Shown: positions 9,364 through 19,405, counted from the first letter of the stretch. The stretch is DNA of 64,000 nucleotides from Vreelandella halophila (GCF_009856365.1 NZ_WMEX01000005.1:62001-126000); one strand, 5' to 3'. Made by a program: numbers and translations. The notes: generated by a model from the sequence alone, not told the origin.

Positions 9364-10656
9364 ATGGATGAAAAACGGGATTATACAGTGAGCGCGGAGA
9401 ACACGTCTTGTGGCGAGCCGGGAACGCAACGCTGGCTGAGCGTTGTGGGGCTGTCCGAGGCTGGCTGGGACGCGCTGGGTGAGGCGGCCCGGGCGGCGGT
9501 AACCGGGGCGGAATTCGTGATCGGGGGCCAGCGCCATCTGGATCACCTGCCGGCCATTTCAGGCCAGCAGCGGGAAGCCTGGCCGTCGCCGTTCAGTGAG
9601 GGCATTGAACGGATACGCCAGTGGCAGGGGCGGCCGGTCTGTGTGCTCGCCAGTGGTGACCCGTTCTGGTACGGAGTGGGGGCGACGCTGGCGCGCACTT
9701 TCCCGCCGGAGGTGATGGCCTGCCATCCGGGGCCGTCCGCCTTTTCGCTGGCGGCCGCGCGCCTGGGGTGGCCGCTGCAGTCGGTTCACTGTCACTCGCT
9801 GGTGGCGCGGGATCCGGACCGGTTGCGGATGGCGCTTGCGCCCGATCGGCGGCTGCTGGTGCTCAGCAGTGATGAACAGAGCCCGGCGGTGGTCTGTCGG
9901 CTGCTCACGGACAGTGGTTACGGCGTCAGCCGGGTGACAGTACTCGAGGCCTTGGGTGGGCCGGAGGAACGGATACTTGAGACCACGGCGCAGCAAGGTC
10001 TGGCGCAGGCGCCTGCCCGCCTGAATACCCTGGCTATCGAATGCCGGCTCGCCGAAGGGGCAACGCCGGTCTCCAGGGTGCCGGGGCGGGCCAATGGGGC
10101 CTTCCTGCAGGACGGCCAGATCTCGCAGCCGGAGATCCGGGCGGTGGTCATGGCGCAACTGGCGCCCCAGGGCGGGGAGCATCTCTGGGATCTGGGCGCC
10201 GGTTCCGGCGCGGTGGCCGTGGAATGGCTCCTGGCGGACCCGGCCAACAGGGCGACCGCGGTTGAACGGCGCCCGGAGCGGCTGGCAAACGTTCGGGAGA
10301 ATGCGCGCCTGCATGGCGTGGGCCACCTGGAGACCCGGGAGGGAGATCTCCTTGGGGCGATGCCCGCGCTGGCGCAACCGGACGCAGTCTTCATCGGGGG
10401 CGGTGCCAGTGGGGAGGGCGTGATTGATGCCGCCTGGTCCGCTTTGGCAGCTGGGGGCCGCTGTGTGGCGACGGCGGTAACCCTTGAAGGCGAAGCCGCG
10501 CTGATGGCGGCCCGGGAGCGGTTCGGCGGGCAACTGACACGCCTCTCGGTGGACCGCACGGAGCCGCTGGGGCGGTTCAATGGCTGGCAGTCGGACCGGC
10601 CGATCACGATATGGTTCATCACCAAACCATCACAGGCAGGGGAAGGAAGAGCATGA
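9364..10656 (+). CDS. cobL: Precorrin-6Y C5,15-methyltransferase (decarboxylating), CbiE-CbiT fusion
   Basis: 430 residues from ATG 9364. The CbiE half (about 20-215) has [21 protein letters not shown] and [18 protein letters not shown]. The CbiT half (about 230-420) has the methyltransferase motif [17 protein letters not shown] and FIGGGAS. It methylates C-5 and C-15 and decarboxylates the C-12 acetate. Fusion of the two domains is standard for CobL. GGAG lies about 9 bases upstream of the chosen start. It overlaps cobM by four bases. The start is head to head with cobK, so its promoter must lie inside cobK or coincide with that of cobK. Confidence 0.95.
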   Translation: MDEKRDYTVSAENTSCGEPGTQRWLSVVGLSEAGWDALGEAARAAVTGAEFVIGGQRHLDHLPAISGQQREAWPSPFSEGIERIRQWQGRPVCVLASGDPFWYGVGATLARTFPPEVMACHPGPSAFSLAAARLGWPLQSVHCHSLVARDPDRLRMALAPDRRLLVLSSDEQSPAVVCRLLTDSGYGVSRVTVLEALGGPEERILETTAQQGLAQAPARLNTLAIECRLAEGATPVSRVPGRANGAFLQDGQISQPEIRAVVMAQLAPQGGEHLWDLGAGSGAVAVEWLLADPANRATAVERRPERLANVRENARLHGVGHLETREGDLLGAMPALAQPDAVFIGGGASGEGVIDAAWSALAAGGRCVATAVTLEGEAALMAARERFGGQLTRLSVDRTEPLGRFNGWQSDRPITIWFITKPSQAGEGRA

Positions 10657-11408
10657 CGGTACACTTCATCGGGGCCGGCCCGGGTGCCCCGGATCTGATC
10701 ACGCTGCGGGCAAGGGACCGCATCGCCGCCTGCCCGGTCTGCCTCTACGCGGGTTCGATCATCCCGGAGGAAGTGCTTGCCCATGCGCCGGAGGACGCAT
10801 GGCTGATCAACACAGCCTCCATGGCGCTGGATGACATCATCGGCGAAATCCAGAAAGCCCACAACGAGGGTCTGGACGTGGCCCGCCTCCACTCCGGGGA
10901 CCTGGCCATCTACTCGGCGGTGGCGGAGCAGCTGCGCCGGCTGCGGGAGCTGGCCATTCCGTACGAGCTGACCCCCGGCGTCCCCGCCTTTTCAGCGGCG
11001 GCGGCCGTACTGGGCCAGGAGCTGACCATGCCCGGTGTCGCCCAGAGCCTGGTGCTCACACGGACCCAGGGGCGCGCCTCCTCCATGCCGGAAGGCGAAA
11101 CCCTGGAGGCCTATGCGGCCACCGGTACCACCCTGGCCATTCATCTGTCGCTGCACACGCTGGATTCGGTGGTGCAACGGCTGACCCCCTTTTACGGCGC
11201 CGCCTGCCCGGCGGCGGTGGTCTTCCGCGCCAGCCGGCCGGATGAGCAGGTGCTGCGGGCGCCGCTCGGGCGGCTGGCGGAGGATCTTGAGCGCATCCCG
11301 GAGAAGCGTTCAGCGATCATCCTTGTGGGTCCGGCGCTCGGGGAGACGGATTTCTGCAACAGTGCCCTCTACGACCCGGCCCATCATCGCCTGTTCCGGG
11401 ATGCCTGA
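10653..11408 (+). CDS. cobM: Precorrin-4 C11-methyltransferase (CobM/CbiF)
   Basis: 251 residues from ATG 10653, overlapping the cobL stop (ATGA) with GGAAGGAAGA upstream. Motifs: [60 protein letters not shown] and [14 protein letters not shown]. These are all hallmarks of the C-11 methyltransferase. The last 25 bases overlap the end of the convergent cobG. Confidence 0.95.
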   Translation: MTVHFIGAGPGAPDLITLRARDRIAACPVCLYAGSIIPEEVLAHAPEDAWLINTASMALDDIIGEIQKAHNEGLDVARLHSGDLAIYSAVAEQLRRLRELAIPYELTPGVPAFSAAAAVLGQELTMPGVAQSLVLTRTQGRASSMPEGETLEAYAATGTTLAIHLSLHTLDSVVQRLTPFYGAACPAAVVFRASRPDEQVLRAPLGRLAEDLERIPEKRSAIILVGPALGETDFCNSALYDPAHHRLFRDA

Positions 11409-12733
11409 GCCACGCGTACCAGGGACTGGACCAGGGGTTCGTCACCGGGGCTGTTCAGTGCTGCTGTACTGACCAGGGCGCGCAGCGTATCCGGGACCTC
11501 CTCCGGCAGCAGGCCGCTTGCGATCCGGTGGCCTTCCTCCTCGGGCAGGGCCCGGTCGTCGAGCACCAGGTCGTAGCGCCCCTCCCGGGCGACCAGCACC
11601 ACAGGGGCCCTGCCGGGGTGGGCGCAGCCCTTGGGGCATCCGGAAACGTGGACCAGACTACGCCCGTCGAAGAGTTCCGGCACCTGTTCAGCCCAGTCCA
11701 GGGCATCCCGGCGTGTTGCGGTGCTGCCCGAGGCACAGCCCGGCATTCCGGGGCAGGCAATGGCCGAGAGTCGGGGATCGCCCGGGGTGTGGATCAGTTC
11801 CGGCGCTTCCGCAAGCCCGGGGTTGGTGACCGGGCCATGGGGCATGATCAGGCATCGCTGGGGCGTGATCCTCAGTGTGCTGTTGTGCGCTTCCAGCTGT
11901 TCCGCGATCAGCCGGGCGCTGTTGGTGCCCAGGCACCCGAGGGCGACACCCAGAACCGTGCCGGCCCTGGTCCGGCCGGGTTCCGGAGCCGGTGGATGGT
12001 CCGCCGTAACGCCACCGGGCCGGCTGAGATCACGCAGCCCCGCGAAGGGCGAACTGCCGGAGGCATCAATGAGCTGCCGCATCCGCCTTGCCGGCGTGAT
12101 CAGTCGCTGGCGCTCTTCGAGGAAGATCAGGGCCAGCTCGACCAGGACATCCACCACCTGCGATGGCTTACAGTTGCCCAGGCTTTGAGCCGTGGCGGAG
12201 GTGCCGGCCAGGCCGATGCAGTAACGGGTGCCTTCCGGCGTTGAAACCGCATCCGCTCGGATATCCCCGTCCGCATCAGCCAGATGGGTCAGCCCTCCGC
12301 CGTTGAAAACGAAGCGGAACTTGGGCGGCAACGCCCGGAAACGGTCATCGCTGATGAGCCTCTGATCGAGAGCACGGGCTTGAGGGGCAGGGTCGATCAG
12401 GGCCTGTGGATCCAGGTCCGCAGCGGCACTGCACTGGATGTTGCGGACCGCTTCGGACGCCGCTGGTTCAACCGCCAGGCCAGCATCCACCAGTGTTGCT
12501 GTCAGCTCGGCCTCGGCCTCCTCGGCGAGGCCCCGAAGCTGCAGGTTGCCCCTGCCGGTGATCTCGATCAGGCCGGATCCGTGCTCATCCGCCAGCGCCG
12601 CCACCCGCCTGAGACCTGATGGTGTCAGGCGGCCATCGATCAGCCGGATCCTCGACAGGAGCCCGTCGCCGCTGGCCATCGGGTTGCCGGCGGAAGGGCA
12701 GGCGCCACGGCGGTAGTGATCCGGAATGGGCAT
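11384..12733 (-). CDS. cobG: Precorrin-3B synthase CobG
   Basis: 449 residues from ATG 12733. An in-frame TTG at 12739 is the alternative, and neither has a clear Shine-Dalgarno sequence. It belongs to the nitrite/sulfite reductase family: two ferredoxin-like halves and a 4Fe-4S cluster motif of four cysteines near 327, 333, 366 and 370 (CPGMPGC and CPKGC). CobG is the oxygen-dependent enzyme that makes the C-20 hydroxy lactone in the aerobic cobalamin route. Its presence beside CbiD is notable. It starts about 50 bases after the terminator of the PEP-CTERM gene and converges on cobM. Confidence 0.9.
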   Translation of the reverse strand: MPIPDHYRRGACPSAGNPMASGDGLLSRIRLIDGRLTPSGLRRVAALADEHGSGLIEITGRGNLQLRGLAEEAEAELTATLVDAGLAVEPAASEAVRNIQCSAAADLDPQALIDPAPQARALDQRLISDDRFRALPPKFRFVFNGGGLTHLADADGDIRADAVSTPEGTRYCIGLAGTSATAQSLGNCKPSQVVDVLVELALIFLEERQRLITPARRMRQLIDASGSSPFAGLRDLSRPGGVTADHPPAPEPGRTRAGTVLGVALGCLGTNSARLIAEQLEAHNSTLRITPQRCLIMPHGPVTNPGLAEAPELIHTPGDPRLSAIACPGMPGCASGSTATRRDALDWAEQVPELFDGRSLVHVSGCPKGCAHPGRAPVVLVAREGRYDLVLDDRALPEEEGHRIASGLLPEEVPDTLRALVSTAALNSPGDEPLVQSLVRVAQASRNRR

Positions 12734-12785
12734 GATCAAGGTGTTGGGTTGTGTACGAAGGCTCAGGATAGGCCCGAAAGGCGGT

Positions 12786-12816
12786 GAAAAGAAAGACCGC
12801 CGCAGTTGCGGCGGTC
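12786..12816 (-). terminator. Rho-independent terminator after the PEP-CTERM gene
   Basis: On the minus strand GACCGCCGC (12816-12808) pairs with GCGGCGGTC (12803-12795) across a 4-base loop and is followed by TTTCTTTTC. It lies 10 bases past the stop of the PEP-CTERM gene and separates it from cobG. Confidence 0.9.
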
Positions 12817-12826
12817 GTCCCCCGGG

Positions 12827-13495
12827 TTACTGGGCGCGCTGGCGTCGGCCCAGACCCAGGCCCAGAAGCCCCAGACCCATCAGGCCAAGCGTGGCGGGTT
12901 CCGGAACCTGCGCTACCCGGCGGGCGTACAGGCTCAGGTTGGAAAGGGCGGAGCCGCCTTCCTCTGCGGCGCTGAGATCAGGGCCATTGTTGCCGCCCTC
13001 GTTCACCCAGGGGATGAAGAAGGTGCCGCTGAGTGTGCTGGCCCCTTGGGTATCATCGAAGTAGTAGGCCGCCCAGCCTGGATTGTTCGAAGCCTTGGTG
13101 ACGACGAAGAAGCTGGCCCAGTTGCTGACGTCGCCGGAGTAGGACCAGTCACCCTGGTTCTGGTTGAGGTCCGCGCTCAGTAGGTCGGAGCCGGCATCAT
13201 CGATCTTGGCGATGAAATCCCAGTTGTCGCCGTTCCAGGCCAGTGGTGCGCTGTTCGGCAGCAGCTGGCTGGGGTTGCCCCCGTAGGCGCCAAAACAGTT
13301 TGTGGCATCGGCGTTGTTGGCGGTTACGTTGCCTGTGCTGATGATGTAGGCACCGCCACTGCTGCAGCTGTGAGCATCATTGAGACCGGTGCCGCTGTCG
13401 AAGGTGTAGGGTGCCGCCATGGCGGCTGCAGGCAGCAGCAGAAAACCCATGACAAGGGCACGTGATGAATGGGGTATGGATGTGGGCTTTTGCAT
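12827..13495 (-). CDS. PEP-CTERM sorting domain protein, secreted
   Basis: 222 residues from ATG 13495, which has GGGAG about 10 bases upstream. An N-terminal signal peptide ends near AAAMAAP. The C-terminus has the complete exosortase signal: VPEPATLG, a run of Gly/Leu (LMGLGLLGLGLG), then RRQR. The middle is a Gly/Ser/Asn/Asp-rich beta-type domain with two cysteines and no recognised enzyme motif. PEP-CTERM proteins are cleaved and anchored by an exosortase in exopolysaccharide-making bacteria; none is encoded in this window. The function of the body of the protein is unknown. Confidence 0.9.
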   Translation of the reverse strand: MQKPTSIPHSSRALVMGFLLLPAAAMAAPYTFDSGTGLNDAHSCSSGGAYIISTGNVTANNADATNCFGAYGGNPSQLLPNSAPLAWNGDNWDFIAKIDDAGSDLLSADLNQNQGDWSYSGDVSNWASFFVVTKASNNPGWAAYYFDDTQGASTLSGTFFIPWVNEGGNNGPDLSAAEEGGSALSNLSLYARRVAQVPEPATLGLMGLGLLGLGLGRRQRAQ

Positions 13496-13670
13496 GACTC
13501 TGACTCCCTGAATCCCTGCCGGGATGGCAGATCGGACAGAGAGAGGAATGCATGAAGCGTGCACAGAGGCTCTTTCATCTGCGCAATCATACAGATGGTC
13601 ATGCGCCAGCCATCTACGAGACGGCCAATGTGTAAAAAAATCTGACAGATAGGGCCAGCCGGGCTCCCGG

Positions 13671-14078
13671 CTAGAGCTTCTGGGCCGGCTCGGGCACTTC
13701 GCGGATCCGGCCATGCTCATCGATGGCCACGCTCACGAACTGCGCCTCGGTTACCTTGCGCGCATGCTGCTCGGTCTGGTCACGGGTCCATACCTCCACC
13801 CGTATCTTCATGGAGCTCCGGCCAATGTCCTCCAGGTGGGTGTAGAAGGCCACCTCGGCGCCAAGTCGCACGGGCGACAGGAACTCCATGCCTTCCATGG
13901 CGACGGTTGCGGTCCGGCCGCGCGCCAGTCGGCCGGCTGCGGTGGCGCTGGCCAGATCCATCTTGTTGACCAGCCAGCCGGCGTAGATATCGCCGTTATT
14001 GTTGGTGTCGGAGGCCATGGTGACCAGCTGCAGCGTCAGTTCACCACGGGGTTGGGGTTTGTCGGGTTGTGTTTTCAT
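13671..14078 (-). CDS. yciA: YciA-type acyl-CoA thioesterase
   Basis: 135 residues, a single hot-dog domain. NNNGDIYAGWLVNKMDLASA carries the catalytic Asp region of YciA-like thioesterases, which hydrolyse a wide range of acyl-CoAs. VAMEGMEFLSPVRLGAEV is the family's second strand region. It lies alone between the PEP-CTERM gene (175 bases downstream) and divergent phoU (157 bases upstream). Confidence 0.9.
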   Translation of the reverse strand: MKTQPDKPQPRGELTLQLVTMASDTNNNGDIYAGWLVNKMDLASATAAGRLARGRTATVAMEGMEFLSPVRLGAEVAFYTHLEDIGRSSMKIRVEVWTRDQTEQHARKVTEAQFVSVAIDEHGRIREVPEPAQKL

Positions 14079-14179
14079 GGGTGTCTGTCCGATGCTTCAG
14101 TCAGGATGCGTTGCGGGCCAGTATAGCCCCATCAGCGGCATTTGCGATGTGGCTTGAGGCGTGGCCTGATGTCATGGAA

Positions 14180-14197
14180 CTGTCACACATCTGTCTT
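14180..14197 (+). promoter_or_regulatory. Pho box upstream of phoU
   Basis: CTGTCAC-ACAT-CTGTCTT matches the PhoB direct-repeat site (7-mer, 4-base spacer, 7-mer; consensus CTGTCAT in each half). It ends 38 bases before the phoU start. This implies phosphate-starvation induction of phoU by the PhoB encoded at 22.8 kb. Confidence 0.8.
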
Positions 14198-14235
14198 ATC
14201 CTTCCCGTGGGTGACACATTGTCAGAGGCACAATA

Positions 14236-14991
14236 ATGGTAAGTGATCGAGAGAACTATTCCCGCCACATTTCCCAGCGGTTCAATGATGAGCTGAGTGA
14301 ACTCAAGAACCAGCTGCTTGAAATGGGCGGACTGGTCGAGAAACAGATTGGCGAGGCGGTTGAGGCGCTCGTCAGCAATGATGCGGATAAAGCGCAGGCC
14401 GTGCGTGACCGTGATCGCGAGGTGGACGACATGGAGCGCCGCCTTGATGAGGAGGCCATACAGGTGATCGCGCTGCGCCAGCCGGCCGCCAGTGACCTGC
14501 GCCTGGTCATGTCCGTGGTCAAGATGGTGGCGGACCTTGAGCGCATTGGCGACGAGGCCAAGAAGATCGCACGCCTGGCGCTGGAGATGTCAGATGAGAT
14601 GGATGACAGCATGAGCCAGCGCCGTTTCGTGGAGGTGCGCAATATCAGCGGCCATGTCCGGGCCATGGTGCGCAATGCCCTGGATGCCTTCGCGCGCTTT
14701 GATACCGAGAGCGCCCTGAACGTGATGCGCGAGGATGAGTCCGTGGACGAGGAATACAAGAGTTCCGCACGCGCGCTGGTCACGCACATGATGGAGGATC
14801 CGCGTGGTATCGGGCTCTGTCTCAACCAGATGTGGACGCTGCGGGCTCTGGAGCGGGTCGGTGACCACGCGGACAACCTGGCCGAGCAGGTGATCTACCT
14901 GGTCCGCGGTATGGACGTGCGCCATCGGCCGCTTTCCGAGACGGAACGGGAACTTGACGCTGACGGCAACGATTCGGGAAGCGCGGGCTGA
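14236..14991 (+). CDS. phoU: Phosphate signalling regulator PhoU
   Basis: 251 residues, two three-helix bundles. It carries the paired acidic metal-binding motifs of PhoU (MVADLERIGDEAKKIA near 100 and LRALERVGDHADNLAEQ near 200). PhoU dampens PhoR-PhoB signalling when phosphate is plentiful, acting with the Pst transporter at the inner membrane. Here it stands without pst genes, which must be elsewhere, and has its own Pho box. It converges on hinT with an 18-base gap. Confidence 0.96.
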   Translation: MVSDRENYSRHISQRFNDELSELKNQLLEMGGLVEKQIGEAVEALVSNDADKAQAVRDRDREVDDMERRLDEEAIQVIALRQPAASDLRLVMSVVKMVADLERIGDEAKKIARLALEMSDEMDDSMSQRRFVEVRNISGHVRAMVRNALDAFARFDTESALNVMREDESVDEEYKSSARALVTHMMEDPRGIGLCLNQMWTLRALERVGDHADNLAEQVIYLVRGMDVRHRPLSETERELDADGNDSGSAG

Positions 14992-15009
14992 CCACCCGCG
15001 CCATGTGCC

Positions 15010-15363
15010 TCAGCCGTTGGGGAAGGGGGGCCAGCCCAGTGCCTTGCCACCGATCAGGTGCAGGTGGATGTGGTACACGGACTGGCCGCCGTGTTCGTTG
15101 CAGTTCATGACCGTACGGAAACCGTCCCCGTCGATGCCTTCCTCCTTGGCAATCCGGGCGGCGACGGTATAGAGGTGCCCGACCGTCTTCTCATCCTCTT
15201 CGGTGATGTCGTTGACCGTTGGGATGGCCTTTTTCGGGATGATCAGGATGTGTACCGGCGCCTGCGGGTTGATGTCCCGGAAGGCCAGGCACTGGTCGTC
15301 CTCGTGCACGATATCGGCGGGGATTTCACGGTTGATGATGCGGCTGAAGATGCTTTCGGACAT
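15010..15363 (-). CDS. hinT: HIT-family purine nucleoside phosphoramidase (HinT)
   Basis: 117 residues. The active-site motif [11 protein letters not shown] fits the H-x-H-x-H-x-x HIT pattern, and [18 protein letters not shown] is the typical N-terminus. It hydrolyses purine nucleoside phosphoramidates and AMP-lysine adducts. It lies 18 bases after the ubiquinone hydroxylase gene and is probably cotranscribed with it. Confidence 0.95.
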   Translation of the reverse strand: MSESIFSRIINREIPADIVHEDDQCLAFRDINPQAPVHILIIPKKAIPTVNDITEEDEKTVGHLYTVAARIAKEEGIDGDGFRTVMNCNEHGGQSVYHIHLHLIGGKALGWPPFPNG

Positions 15364-15381
15364 GGGTTCCTCGCTTGGTTG

Positions 15382-16662
15382 TCAGGCCAGTCGTTTCAGC
15401 AGTGATTCAATGGGCGCGGGCAGCTGCTCGTCAATCCCCATGGCATAGCGGGTGACCCGTTCGCGCGCGAATGGCACCCGGCCCGCCAGCCCCAGGCCCA
15501 GGGTGCGCGCCAGATGCAGTGGCGGGGTGGTGTTGCTGAACAGATGGTAGAACAGGTCCATAGCGTCCATCATCAGGCGGTTGCGGGGGCGGCGCTCCGC
15601 CTCGTAGGCGGCCAGCACTCGCGCCTTCCCGGGGTCACTCTGAGCGCCCGCCGTGCCCAGGCTGCGCGCCAGCGCGGCTGCGTCCTGGAAGCCGAGATTG
15701 ACGCCCTGCCCGGCCAGTGGGTTGATGGTGTGGGCGGCGTCCCCGACCAGCACAACACGCCCATGGGCGTATTGGTGGGCATGTTCGCGTGCGATGGGAA
15801 AACGGCCCCGCGCCGGAGCGGCCTCGGGGTCCGGCAGCTCCAGTGGAAAGGTTCTGCGTATGGCGGCCAGGAGTCGGTCTTCCTCCATGGCCATCAGTTC
15901 ATCCAGGGTTTCCGGCTGGTCGTACCAGACCAGTGAGCCCCAGGCGCTGCCATCCGCTTCGGGCAACGGCAGGTAGGCTTTGGGTCCCTGGGGGGTGAAC
16001 ATCTGCCAGGTGATGGTCTGGGCCGGCGGTGCATGGCGGATGTTGATGACCATGGCCTGCTGGCGGTACTGCGTGCGGCTGGTCCCGATGCCGGCCAGGC
16101 GCCGTGTTACGGAACTGGCCCCGTCCGCACCCACGACCAGAGCCACACGCAGCGTCTCACCGCCTTCCAGTGTGAGCGTGACGCCGTCTTCTGTCTGCTC
16201 CAGCGCCTGGAGTGATGCCGGGCAGAACCGGGTAATGCCGGTCTGCTGGCCCATCCGTTCCCAAAGGGCCCAGCGGGTTACGCGGTTCTCGACGATATGG
16301 CCCAGATGGTCGCGTCCGAGCCGGGCGGCGTTGAACTCGGTGCGTGCCTGCTGGGCCAGCAGCCGGCCGCCGGGCATGCTGGCGAGCGGTCCCGAGGCGG
16401 CCTCCCAGACCGCCAGCCGCTGGAAGGGCGCCATGCGCATTTCCTCCATGGCGGGCCATACGCCCAGCCCGCGCAGCCAGGCTTCGCTGCCGGCGCTCAG
16501 GGCGGAGACGCGCAGGTCGGGGTCGCTGTCGCTGGCGGGCGCTTCCGGGGCACTGGGTTCGATGACGGCCACGCGCCAGCCGCCGGCTGCGCAGGCCAGT
16601 GCCAGGGCGGCGCCAACCATGCCGGCGCCGATCACGGCGATGTCGTGCTCGTGTTCACTCAT
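15382..16662 (-). CDS. FAD-dependent ubiquinone biosynthesis hydroxylase (UbiF/UbiH/UbiI family)
   Basis: 426 residues. The FAD dinucleotide-binding motif is AVIGAGMVGAALALA at the N-terminus, followed by the family motif VVGADGASSVTRR (about 175) and the second FAD motif VVLVGDAAHTINPLAGQGVNLGFQDA (about 300). The C-terminal MDLFYHLFSNTTPPLHLARTLGL segment looks most like UbiF, which hydroxylates C-6 of the quinone ring, but UbiI or UbiM cannot be ruled out by eye. It acts at the inner membrane in ubiquinone synthesis. ubiC and ubiA lie at 24 kb. Confidence 0.88.
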   Translation of the reverse strand: MSEHEHDIAVIGAGMVGAALALACAAGGWRVAVIEPSAPEAPASDSDPDLRVSALSAGSEAWLRGLGVWPAMEEMRMAPFQRLAVWEAASGPLASMPGGRLLAQQARTEFNAARLGRDHLGHIVENRVTRWALWERMGQQTGITRFCPASLQALEQTEDGVTLTLEGGETLRVALVVGADGASSVTRRLAGIGTSRTQYRQQAMVINIRHAPPAQTITWQMFTPQGPKAYLPLPEADGSAWGSLVWYDQPETLDELMAMEEDRLLAAIRRTFPLELPDPEAAPARGRFPIAREHAHQYAHGRVVLVGDAAHTINPLAGQGVNLGFQDAAALARSLGTAGAQSDPGKARVLAAYEAERRPRNRLMMDAMDLFYHLFSNTTPPLHLARTLGLGLAGRVPFARERVTRYAMGIDEQLPAPIESLLKRLA

Positions 16663-16702
16663 GAGCGCAGTCTACGCCAGAGTGAACGACGGCAACAGGG
16701 GC

Positions 16703-17230
16703 TCAGCCGGCCTTGCGCGAGCGTCCGGGCCTGCCGGCGAGCCAGGCGGGACGACGGGCACCGGGCCGCAGGAAGCCCTGGCTGATGACCACCGGCTGGG
16801 CCAGTGCCAGGTAATCCCTTGTGGCGATCTGCATGGCCTCGGTATGGCTGCCCGCGGCGAAGGTGATTTCCGGCTGTTCCGCAAGGGTTTCGCTGCAGTA
16901 GGCCGTCATCCCGAAGAGGTTGCCGAAGGGGGGCATGGCACCGACTTCGCAGTCCGGGAAGCGGTCCGTGAAGTCCGCTTCATCCGCCAGTTCCACGAAG
17001 TCCGTATAGAGTACCTCCATCATCCGGTCCCAGCGGATCCGGAAGCTGGCTGGCATCACCAGCATGGCCATGCGTCCGTCCAGCTCGATGATGACCGTCT
17101 TGGCAACCTGGTCACCGGGCACGTTGCAGTGATGGGCAAGGGACTGGGCAGTGAAACCGGGGGGATGGCTCAGGCACTGGTACTCGGCACCGTGGGCCTT
17201 CAGGTGTTCAATCAGGGTCTGTACGGGCAT
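16703..17230 (-). CDS. YbaK/ProX-type aminoacyl-tRNA deacylase domain protein
   Basis: 175 residues from ATG 17230, which has a very strong AGGAGGT 6 bases upstream. The YbaK/EbsC fold is seen in VPGDQVAKTVIIELDGRMAMLVMPA, with the conserved Lys, and in GAMPPFGNLFGMTAYCSETL. Such free-standing editing domains remove wrong amino acids from tRNA. The substrate here cannot be told. The last 20 residues are Arg/Pro/Gly-rich and extra to the fold. Confidence 0.85.
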   Translation of the reverse strand: MPVQTLIEHLKAHGAEYQCLSHPPGFTAQSLAHHCNVPGDQVAKTVIIELDGRMAMLVMPASFRIRWDRMMEVLYTDFVELADEADFTDRFPDCEVGAMPPFGNLFGMTAYCSETLAEQPEITFAAGSHTEAMQIATRDYLALAQPVVISQGFLRPGARRPAWLAGRPGRSRKAG

Positions 17231-17338
17231 GGCAACACCTCCTGGCATGGGGCTGTGACCCATGGATCCGGGGATCCTGATCTCAGGCTAGACCAACCCC
17301 GCCGGAGGTGTCCCGCAAAAAGGTTACATTTTGTACAA

Positions 17339-18175
17339 TCAGCCCGCAGACTGGTAGTGGTGCACATCCCGCTGCGGATAGGGAATGGTGATGCCGTTCT
17401 GGTCGAAGGCCACCTTGATCTGTTCAAGCATGTGCCAGTAGCAGAACCAGAGGTCATCCCCATTGGCCCAGATGCGGACCTTGAGATCCACTGAGCTGTC
17501 ACCGAGATCGCCCACCACGATCATCGGTTCCGGATCACGCAGGATGCGCTCATCCGTTGCCAGGGTCTTCTGGATAACCTCGCGGGCCTTCTGGATGTCA
17601 TCGGTGTAGCTGATACCGATGGTCATATCCACACGGCGGTTCGGGTAGGCGCTGTAATTGGTCAGACTGGCGTTGGAGAGCGACGCATTGGGCATCACCA
17701 CCTGGCGGTTGTCGAAAGTGTCCACCACGGTGTACAGGATCTGGATTTCCTTGACCGTGCCCAGAAAGCCCTGGGCCTCGATGACGTCGCCAACCTTGAA
17801 TGGCTTGAAGATGAGGATGAGGACACCGCCGGCGAAGTTCGCGAGACTGCCCTGGAGGGCCAGACCGACGGCCAGGCCGGCGGCACCAAGGACGGCAATG
17901 AAGGAGGTCGTCGCGATACCGACCATGGATGCGACGGAGATCAACAGGATGATCTTGAACAGGATGGAAACCAGACCGGTCACAAAACGCCCGAGGGTTG
18001 GATCCTTGGCGGTCAGTTTCCTGTCGAGGGCGGTGACGAACCGGTTGATCAGCCACAGGCCGACGACCAGCGTGATGACGGCCAGCAACAGCTGCGGCAG
18101 GTAATTCATGGCCATGCCTGCGGCCATGGATGTCAGCTCCTGGAGCTGTTCCGTATCCGGGATCATGCTTTCCAT
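17339..18175 (-). CDS. mscS: Small-conductance mechanosensitive channel MscS
   Basis: 278 residues. Three membrane helices are seen: about 20-45, 65-90, and the pore-lining TM3 with its Gly/Ala pattern (VLGAAGLAVGLALQGSLANFAGG, about 95-117). Then come the beta domain (FKVGDVIEAQGFLGTV) and an alpha-beta C-terminal part. It gates under membrane tension to release solutes on hypo-osmotic shock. Its ATG follows the mnmH stop without a gap (TGAATG), so it is coupled to that gene. Confidence 0.95.
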   Translation of the reverse strand: MESMIPDTEQLQELTSMAAGMAMNYLPQLLLAVITLVVGLWLINRFVTALDRKLTAKDPTLGRFVTGLVSILFKIILLISVASMVGIATTSFIAVLGAAGLAVGLALQGSLANFAGGVLILIFKPFKVGDVIEAQGFLGTVKEIQILYTVVDTFDNRQVVMPNASLSNASLTNYSAYPNRRVDMTIGISYTDDIQKAREVIQKTLATDERILRDPEPMIVVGDLGDSSVDLKVRIWANGDDLWFCYWHMLEQIKVAFDQNGITIPYPQRDVHHYQSAG

Positions 18176-19315
18176 TCAGGCGCTCCTTATGGATTCTTGT
18201 TCTGTCAGCGGTTGCGTGTTGGCGTCCACCGCCCACTCAACCAGTTCGTCGAATCCGCCCTGTTTCAGAACACGGCCATCGCGCTGGTTGAGCTGGTAAT
18301 CGTACATTGGATCGTAATAGTCCGTCAGCAGCGTCCGGATCCAGTCACGGTGGCGGTCCAGGTCGCCGGACTGCCACTGTTGCGACAGGGCCTCCTGCAT
18401 TACCGCTTCCAGCTGCTGGTGGCGCAGTCCGCCCAGGCGCTTGCGGATACGGCCGAGTGCATCCAACAGAAAACCACGGAAGGCTTCAAAGCCAGTCTCC
18501 ATTCCGTCGCGTTCCATGAAGGCTCTAGTCATGTCGATGACGTAGTCCTCCAGAATGTTCTCGACACGCGTTGCCAATGGCTGTTCGAGCACCATCCGGG
18601 GGGATTCGCCCAGACGCTTCTGCAGAGGTACGGGCAGTACGCGCCGGCCGATCAGTCGCCCCTCATCCTCCACATGGATGGGGCCGCCACGGGCGTGGGC
18701 CTGGTAGAGTGCCGTGGCCAAGGCGTTCTCGAAGCTGGCCTGGGTGGGCTGGGGGGTGAGCGTGCGCCCGAAGCTGGAGCCGCGGTGTGCGGCCAGTCCT
18801 TCCAGGTCCACGGGGTTGGGAAGCTGATGGAGCAGCCGCGTCTTGCCGGTACCGGTGCGTCCAGCGACCACCATCAGGGGCAGCCCGGGGATCCGGTTTT
18901 CGATCAGCTCATCCAGCACGAAGCGCCGCAGTGACTTGTAGCCCCCTTCAACCCGGGGGATGGTGACGCCGGCCTCATGCAGCCACTGCTGCACGATACG
19001 GGAACGCAGGCCACCCCTGGAGCAGTACAGTCGAGCCTCCGGGTGACGGTTCGCGAAGTCCACCCACTTGGCAATCCTGGCCTCGCGCACCTGGCCTCCG
19101 ACCAGTTCATGGCCGAGCTCGATGGCCGCATTCTGACCGGCTTCCTTGTAGCGGATGCCCACCTGCTGGCGCTCGGAGTCGGTCATGAGAGGCAGGTTGT
19201 GCGCGTTGGGCAGCGTGCTCTCGGCGAACTCTACAGGCGCGCGTACGTCCAGGAACGGGCGCCCCTCGCGCAGCAGTTCGGCATAGTCGTTGGTAAGCGG
19301 GAGTTCGGAGGCCAC
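18176..19315 (-). CDS. mnmH: tRNA 2-selenouridine synthase
   Basis: 379 residues. An N-terminal rhodanese domain has its catalytic Cys at 98 (YCSRGGLRS). A P-loop domain has GRTGTGKT at 152-159. This is the full SelU/MnmH layout. It replaces sulfur with selenium in the wobble 2-thiouridine of tRNAs for Lys, Glu and Gln, using selenophosphate, so selD should exist elsewhere. It is divergent from the methyltransferase gene at 19406 and coupled to mscS downstream. Confidence 0.95.
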   Translation of the reverse strand: MASELPLTNDYAELLREGRPFLDVRAPVEFAESTLPNAHNLPLMTDSERQQVGIRYKEAGQNAAIELGHELVGGQVREARIAKWVDFANRHPEARLYCSRGGLRSRIVQQWLHEAGVTIPRVEGGYKSLRRFVLDELIENRIPGLPLMVVAGRTGTGKTRLLHQLPNPVDLEGLAAHRGSSFGRTLTPQPTQASFENALATALYQAHARGGPIHVEDEGRLIGRRVLPVPLQKRLGESPRMVLEQPLATRVENILEDYVIDMTRAFMERDGMETGFEAFRGFLLDALGRIRKRLGGLRHQQLEAVMQEALSQQWQSGDLDRHRDWIRTLLTDYYDPMYDYQLNQRDGRVLKQGGFDELVEWAVDANTQPLTEQESIRSA

Positions 19316-19405
19316 GGTGATGATTCCGTTGTTGCAGTGAGTGCACAGTCTAACCCAGCTCCCGGCGCTTTACGCTACCCGGCGGGCCGGCTAGTATGCG
19401 CTGCC

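Noticed and set aside
15980-17494. 504-codon plus-strand frame
   Set aside because: Runs antisense across three real genes (ubiquinone hydroxylase, YbaK-type deacylase, MscS) and their gaps, with no family motif.
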